A DNA stretch of 64,000 nucleotides from Adenophora triphylla var. japonica (taxonomy: Eukaryota > Streptophyta > Magnoliopsida > Asterales > Campanulaceae). Every line of letters starts with the position of its first letter. Position 1 is the first letter of the stretch. The position numbers were made by a program, and so were the translations under genes. The notes below the pieces were generated by a model. That model saw only the letters and a program-made list of their open reading frames with translations, was not told the origin of the DNA and ran no database searches. This document shows, in pieces, positions 58,219 to 64,000 of this stretch. The DNA lies in contig JAFEMH010002561.1 of assembly GCA_022495995.1 (NCBI GenBank), forward strand, positions 2,501 through 66,500, written 5' to 3'.

Positions 58219-58226
58219 GTAGGGTA

Positions 58227-59143
58227 CGGTAGAATAGGGGTCAGGTTGAAGGATTGGGTGGGAAAATATAGGGTAGAGTAAGGATGGGGGTGGAGGTGAA
58301 GTAAGGTGGGTTGGGTGGGGTAGGGGATAATGGAGCAAATGCAAATGGTAAGATGAGGGTAGACTAGGGTGGTGGTAGGGTAGGGGGTGGGATGGTGCGG
58401 TGGGTGAGGGTGGCGGTGGGGAGTTGTAAAACATAATTTAATATGAGTAATTTTTAAGGGGGTCGAGAGGGGGGTTGATGCGGTGGGTAGTGTGGGGTGT
58501 ACGGGGAGTTGGGTGTGTTAGTGATGGTGATAACGTTTTTCGAAAAATGAAATGAGAAGGAAAAATCTGCAAGTCGTTTTACTTATAAAAGTGGAAGATT
58601 TTTTTTTCAGAAAATATTTTCATATTTTTCAATGCTTACCAAACACCCAAAATTAAAAAAAAATATTTTTTGAAAAACATTTCATCCAAACAAATGAAGC
58701 CTTAATACGGTTTTTGACTTGTAGGTGTAGTTGTACACAATTCATATTAGCTCCTACCAGATGTTTCTTAATGTTCTGGTTTATATTCATAATAACTTTG
58801 ATATTACGGCAAGAAAGATAAAGTAGGTAGACAATACCGACTATATTTTAGAAAATCTGTTTTTATATCATTTGTATACTTTTAGTTAGTTGACAATATA
58901 TTTTAGAAAATCTATTTTTGTAACATTTATATAATTTTAGTTACATGAGTAAAATTTTATTGTTATGTATGAATAATGTGTAAAAATTGGTTGAGATGTT
59001 AATATTTTTAAATTTGGATGATCTAAGTGAATAATGTTGAAAAATGTGTAACTACGTGAATAATGTGTACAATAATTGAGTGACCCAAATATCGATTTTG
59101 CAAAAAGAAAAAAAAATCTACTATATTCCTTCCCCATTCAAAA
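58227..59143. other. G-rich repeats then AT-rich DNA
   Basis: GGGTAGGG-like degenerate repeats run to about 58540, then AT-rich sequence. No gene is seen. Confidence 0.5.
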
Positions 59144-59438
59144 TACTCTCTCCATTTCAGTCGAGTGGATATCAAAAATTTGGGCATACAGATTAAGAAA
59201 AAATAAGAGAAATAAAAAGTGAAAGGAAATGTTATGAGTATGAAAAATTAAATAGGAGAGAGAATGAGTGAGATGAGTAGTGATTTGATTGGTGTTGTGA
59301 ATGTAAAAGTAAAATAGGAGAGAGAATGAGTGGGAAAAATAGTAAAGATTTTCTTCCATTTTGAACAGTCTTCATTGGGCTGGGACGGACCAAAAAGGAA
59401 ATAAGTCTCCACTCGACTCGACTGGGACGGAGGGAGTA
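59144..59438. mobile_element. Stowaway MITE
   Basis: TACTCTCTCCATTTCAGTCG at the left and CGACTGGGACGGAGGGAGTA at the right, with TA ends; 295 bp. Confidence 0.85.
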
Positions 59439-59491
59439 TCATTTATTTATCATTTTGAGTATCTCATTTGTTTTTTAAAAAGGAAATTTTA

Positions 59492-59856
59492 TACTCCCTC
59501 CATCCGTCCCACTTCAATTGAGCCATGGCATCTTTGCACGCTTTTTAAGATTTGTTTTTAAAAATGAGTAAAGAATTGAAAGTGGGTAGAAGATTAGAGG
59601 AGATAGAATGTAAAAGTTAAAAATATTTAATATGAGAGAGAATGAGTGGGAGGAATAGTAAGTTAATGATTGATTTTTTTGTTAATATGTTAACTTTATA
59701 AGGGTATAATGAATGAGTTTTTTGTAAATTATATAAACATTATGAGGGTATAAATGTCCGAAACACTGTTCACTTCTTACCATTTATGAAATGACTCATT
59801 TGAAGTGGAACATTCCAAAAAAAAAGTGACTCAATTAAAGTGAAACAGGGAGAGTA
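59492..59856. mobile_element. Stowaway MITE
   Basis: TACTCCCTCCATCCGTCCCA at the left and GTGAAACAGGGAGAGTA at the right, with a matching CACTTCAATTGAG / CTCAATTAAAGTG inner pair; 365 bp. Confidence 0.8.
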
Positions 59857-60149
59857 ATGTTCATTGATTCACGGTGACTTATTTGTCACACATACAACAA
59901 CTATACGATTTCTCTTCTCTATTCCAATTCCAATTTATCTCTCGACTCCCACCATCGATTTTTATAACTTTTTTCTTAATTTATATAAAAAAATATATTT
60001 CCTCCGTCTCTCGAAGTGATCTTCCTGCTTTATTCATTGTTAACACTTAACACAAAGATATTTTAAACAATAATTTTAGATTAAATTAGTTATTCTAATA
60101 AACATATAAATAAATGTTATTAACACATTTATATAAATAATAAAGTCAA

Positions 60150-61295
60150 AAACTTGTAAAAAACGCATTTTTTTTAAGCTTACAAAAAAACGTGTTTTTA
60201 AACACTTCGTCTCTCTCTCAGACTCTCTCTCTCTCTTTAGATGCAATGCGTCCACACCACCGGCTCTCTCTCTAGTTGTCGTCTTCCCCACCCCACCATC
60301 ATCTAACCACCAAATCTAACCCTAAAAATTCAAAAAACCCAAATTTAACCCTAGATTCAACCCCCAAAACCGTCTGGCGAAGTCTCAGAAGTTAATCGAG
60401 CATGGGCTGCGAATTCGAAGGATTCAGAGCAGCCATTGGTGATCGGAAAGTGGTTGAAAAACAGAGCAATCAGAATTGCCTTGTTTTTTATTTAGTTTTT
60501 AACGAGAACTTGCATGCGATTGTTGACGGTGCCTAAGAAGATGTCACTGATACGGAGCAATCAACCGACATTAAAAGAGTTGCACTTTCCTGGTTACATC
60601 AACATGCTCTCATATTTGAATTTGAATGAGAATCTGAATCAAAATAAAAAACAAGGCAATTCTGATTGGATTTCCTCAATTTCAATGCATTTGTCGCCTT
60701 CCTCTTGCTCCAGTTCTTCTACCAAAATCAAGTGCCAGTTGGTGTATAATAGAGTGCCAGTTGGTGTATAATAGAGTGTCAGTTAGTGTATAATAAAGTG
60801 CCAGTAAGTATGTAATTGAGTGTCAATGCATTTGTCGAGTGTCAGTGCGTGTGTTTTTAACTGCCAGTGCATTTATTTATGAATGCAGTGCTTGTTTTTT
60901 GAGAGCCAGCAAAAATTATTACCAATATTTTTGAGTGCCAGTGTATGTGTTTTTGAGTGCCAGTGCTTGTGTTTTTGAATGCCAGTGCATGTGTTTTTGA
61001 ATGCCAGTGCTTGTGTTTTTGAGAGCCAGCAAAAATGTTAGTGTAACAAAGTGTCAGTGTTAGTGTAACAGAGTGCCAGTGTGAAGAGTGCCAGTTCATG
61101 CATATAAAAGTACCCGTGTAAAAAATGTCAGTGCCAGTTTAACAAAGTGCCAGTGCCAGTTTACACTGACACTTTGTTAAACTGGTACTGACACTTTTTT
61201 CACTGGCACTTTGTTACACATGCACTGGCACTTTGTCACACTGGCACTTTGTTAAACTGGAACTGACACATACGGGAAAACACAAAACACATTTT
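60150..61295. repeat. Dispersed minisatellite element, locus 3
   Basis: It is flanked by CGCATTTTTTTTAAGCTTAC at the left (60157 on) and CACATTTTTTCTAAG at the right. GTGCCAGT-type units run from about 60720 to 61155. The same units then appear inverted (ACACTGACACTTTGTT) to about 61270, so the element folds back. The left third resembles a CT-rich gene leader (60200-60480). Confidence 0.65.
60467..60668. repeat. 27-bp perfect inverted repeat with 148-nt spacer
   Basis: The arms 60467-60493 and 60642-60668 (starting CAATCAGAATTGCCTTGTTT) are exact reverse complements. They bracket a short frame from 60514. Confidence 0.85.
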
Positions 61296-61853
61296 TTCTA
61301 AGTGCCTGAAATTACCCGGGATTTCGCGCGGGCGCGAAACGCGGTTGTCTTTCGCAGGGTGTTGGTGTATGAGACCTCGCTTCATGGGAAGGAAAATGAG
61401 GAGTCGCCACGCGGTTTTGTATTTTGAGCCCAAACGTTGAGAAACGGCTTTTGTGAAAATGGTGTCGTTTTTATTGGTAGCAAAAACTTAGGAAAAGGCT
61501 TTGAAAACAGGGGATCATTTTTATTAGTAGCAAAAACGAGTATAAAGCTTTTTGAGTACCAGAGATTGTTAGGTTCGGAGGTCACGTTACGTTTCGGGAA
61601 AAGTATTACGAGATCACCCGAAACGCCTCGTATGATGAGTCTTTCTACCTTTCTCGAAATCGTGTGTGTGTGTGTGTGTTTTGAAATGGGGGCTTGAATG
61701 ACAAGCTTAATCTTGGTTTGAATGTCAAACGTTGATTAGGTGACTTTGTTTGAAAAGACGAGCGTTTGAATGACAAACGTCGGTTTGGAGACGGAAATGA
61801 GCGTTTGCGTGGCAAACGTCGATTTTTGAGTTTGAAATGAGCGTTTGCGTGGC
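61296..61853. repeat. Inverted LTR-end-like segment and GAGCGTTTG repeats
   Basis: 61400-61690 matches, on the opposite strand, the 3' part of the LTR at 63490-63685, for example GGTTCGGAGGTCACGTTAC at 61572-61590. From 61697 to 61853 a motif GAGCGTTTGCGTGGCAAACG repeats imperfectly. A GC-rich patch lies at 61320-61360. Confidence 0.6.
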
Positions 61854-63709
61854 TGTAAGTGCTCCAATTTGAGTTGTTAGTATTTTCGTTAGAAAATTAA
61901 CGAAAGTCCTAACATTCCTAACATTTCTAACAATTCCTAACTTTTCTAACAAAGCAAGGGTAAAATGGGGATTACTATTTAAAGTTAAACCAAGAAAAGA
62001 ATCTCACAAAAGCAAAAGAATTGTAAAATCCCGAAATGGAAGCTGCTGGAACAAAAACTGGTTGCTTAATTTGAAAAATATTCTTCCTGTCCAAAGCCTG
62101 GAGCAGCATTTAATGAACCAGGCACGCCTACGAACAGATCCGCGCGGACATCTTTGACATTTTCAGTGGCCTATAAATTGAACCCTTCTCTCTTAGTTTA
62201 CACAACACAATTTGCTCACAGAAGCTGCACCTTGGCGAAAAATAGGGAGAAAACAGTGGGAATCCTTAGATTGCCACCATTTTCTCTTGAATCTTTCCCA
62301 ATCCCACTCCAAACACTCTCAAATCATTCTTAAATACACACAAGCTCAAGCTTAAACCACCACCAAAGAGGAGGATTAGAGAGAAAACATAGAGAACTTA
62401 AGTGTTATCTACTTGTTTTCTCTTTGACCAACTCTATCATCAAACCCTAAACACATTCAAGCCTTGAATCTACTCAAATATAAATCCAAACACCAAATCT
62501 TGATACTCCTCAAGTCAAACACCAAGTCTTGATACTCCTCAAGTCAAATTCCAAGCCTAGGAAGATAGGGTGTCACCATTGGTAAAGCCCTCCTTCTCTA
62601 AACCCTAAAACTCCCTTTTAATTTCTTGTCATCTTGTTCTTCTTACTTTGATTTACTTTATGTATAGTTTAACTTAAGTTTTGACCTAAGATGGTCATCT
62701 TGGAGTTCATCTTCATGAATGACCATCTCAAATGGTCCACATTTTAAATCTCTAGTTAATTTTTCTCTTTAATTTCATCTCTACAAAACCCCCTTTCCCT
62801 TTGAAAAGGATGTGTTTTAAATCCCATAAATTCCCCAAGGATGACTTGATATGATAACCACTTGACACAAAGTAGTGGAATCAAGTCTAGGGATGAAAAT
62901 GGGGTGAACATAGATGCAAATCCCCCAAAAATCACATTTTCCTTCAAGAACATCTTGCTGTCCAGTAGCATTGTTCTGAGACCTCAGTCCATTTTCCTAT
63001 TTTTTGGACACAGAAAAACTTGGAATTTGGTGTTGACTAAAAATACTTTTTGTAGCCAACATCCAGAGCTTTCCATACATATTTTTACTTTATTTTTTGC
63101 GTGAGTATAACTCCCTTTTTCAAATTATCTTTTAAAGGTTAGTTCATCAGTCTCTGGAAATCCAGATTTCATATCTGAGATTTCCAGAAGGTTTTGGTCC
63201 ACCAAATCATCTCCAAAATGGAAAGTTCTTTTACAGAAACCTTATTTAAGGTGTTTTGAACAACTTTAATTCTCGGACTTTTTCCAGATTATGATATTTT
63301 GAGGCCTTTAAATCTATTTTAAAATCAGGTGTCCACTGCCTTTTTCATTCTGGCAGAATTGGTTTTCAACTTCAAAGGGTCTTTTGAGTACCAAATCTCA
63401 ATCCTAAAATCATCCAAAAAATCATGGGACTTGCTTAATGCCTAATAAAGAGTTCCCAATTTTTGGTTTTCTCAGTTTGAACTTATTTTGGCCAAAGGAA
63501 CACAAACACACACACACACACACAAATGATTTCAAAGCTTGGAAGACTCGTTTTACGAGGCATTCCGGGTGAACACTAACGTTCTTCCCGGAGTGTAACG
63601 TGACCTCCGAACCCAAATCTCTTGATACCGGTCATTTTTCAAAGTTTTGGCCCTTAAAACAAAAATGGCGTGGCGACTCCGTTTGATTTCAAAAATCGGG
63701 TACATCACA
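61854..63709 (+). repeat. Putative LTR of a Tat/Ogre-like retrotransposon
   Basis: It starts TGTAAGTGCTCC and ends GGTACATCACA next to a primer-binding site. It contains a TATA box (TATAAATTG, 62172) and a TG/CA microsatellite near 63507-63524. The 5' boundary is a guess; the 3' boundary is well set by the primer site. Confidence 0.55.
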
Positions 63710-63710
63710 G

Positions 63711-63728
63711 TGGCGACTCCGCTGGGGA
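63711..63728 (+). other. Primer-binding site, tRNA-Arg-like
   Basis: TGGCGACTCCGCTGGGGA one base after the LTR CA end. This matches the primer-binding type I recall for Tat/Ogre-clade elements. The element interior begins here and leaves the window at 64000. Confidence 0.7.
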
Positions 63729-64000
63729 CAAACAAGTTTTATCTTTTCAAAAAAAAAGGGAAAAACTTTTGAGGGTCAAGCTTCCGTCCCGGCATTTGAA
63801 ATTCTTTGTTTTGTGTGTGTGTGTGTGTCGGGTTTGCACATTTTCGTGTTGTTTTGGCCGCCTCGGAAAAAGTCAAAATTTTGACTGTCGGAATCATGTC
63901 CCTAACTGTTGGAATTTTTGTGCTTATGTGCTTATGTGCTCATTTGCTTTCAAAAAAAAAAAAGATTTTCAAAAAAAAAAAAAAATTTTCAAAAAGAAAA

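Larger units (their letters stand above)
57270..58701. mobile_element. Eroded PIF/Harbinger-like element (outer)
   Basis: The right end CATCCAAACAAATGAAGCC, followed by TTA, matches the element family at 18611. The left end near 57275 (TTTTACGTAAAATAACTTTC) is diverged. A hAT MITE is nested inside. Confidence 0.35.

Overview
The window looks like nuclear DNA of a eudicot plant. It is AT-rich, its genes are split by long introns with GT-AG sites, it is full of plant transposon families (Ty1/copia, Ty3/gypsy, Helitron, Stowaway, PIF/Harbinger-like, hAT, Mutator-like, SINE), and its proteins have plant-specific relatives. I cannot name the species. Nothing prokaryotic is present.

Only three genes are well supported. 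(1) A plus-strand gene with a leader exon near 19.95-20.07 kb and coding exons at 21650-22405 and 23949-25466 encodes a 757-residue SANT-domain nuclear protein of the plant family linked to HDA6 deacetylase complexes. (2) A plus-strand gene at 33978-36952 (three exons, 189 residues) resembles the complex I assembly factor NDUFAF4. (3) A minus-strand gene spanning 37740-52.1 kb (seven coding exons plus a leader exon, 329 residues) encodes a mitochondrial thiamine diphosphate carrier. Genes 2 and 3 converge with about 0.8 kb between stop codons. Genes 2 and 3 both look mitochondrial, but I see no sign of joint regulation.

Layout: 0.4-9.7 kb is a decayed copia integrase split by a gypsy-type LTR element with near-identical 2.4 kb LTRs. 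9.7-19.6 kb is a transposon graveyard with Helitron ends, a 190-bp mini-Helitron, a minisatellite element and a Harbinger-like MITE inflated by an ATT microsatellite. 19.9-25.65 kb is the SANT gene. 26-33.8 kb holds more MITEs, a 5.1-kb tandem array of Helitron 5' ends in an ABC higher-order pattern, and a Helitron helicase C-terminus with a matching 3' hairpin. 34-52.1 kb is the two-gene block, whose introns are loaded with MITEs. 52.4-59.9 kb is a dense run of SINE, Mutator-like, hAT and Stowaway insertions, many with visible target-site duplications. 60.1-64 kb holds a dispersed minisatellite element and the LTR and primer-binding site of another retrotransposon that runs off the window.

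The most unusual structure is the Helitron array at 27684-32831 and the related helicase remnant beside it. All family assignments were made by reading the sequence; no database search was run.
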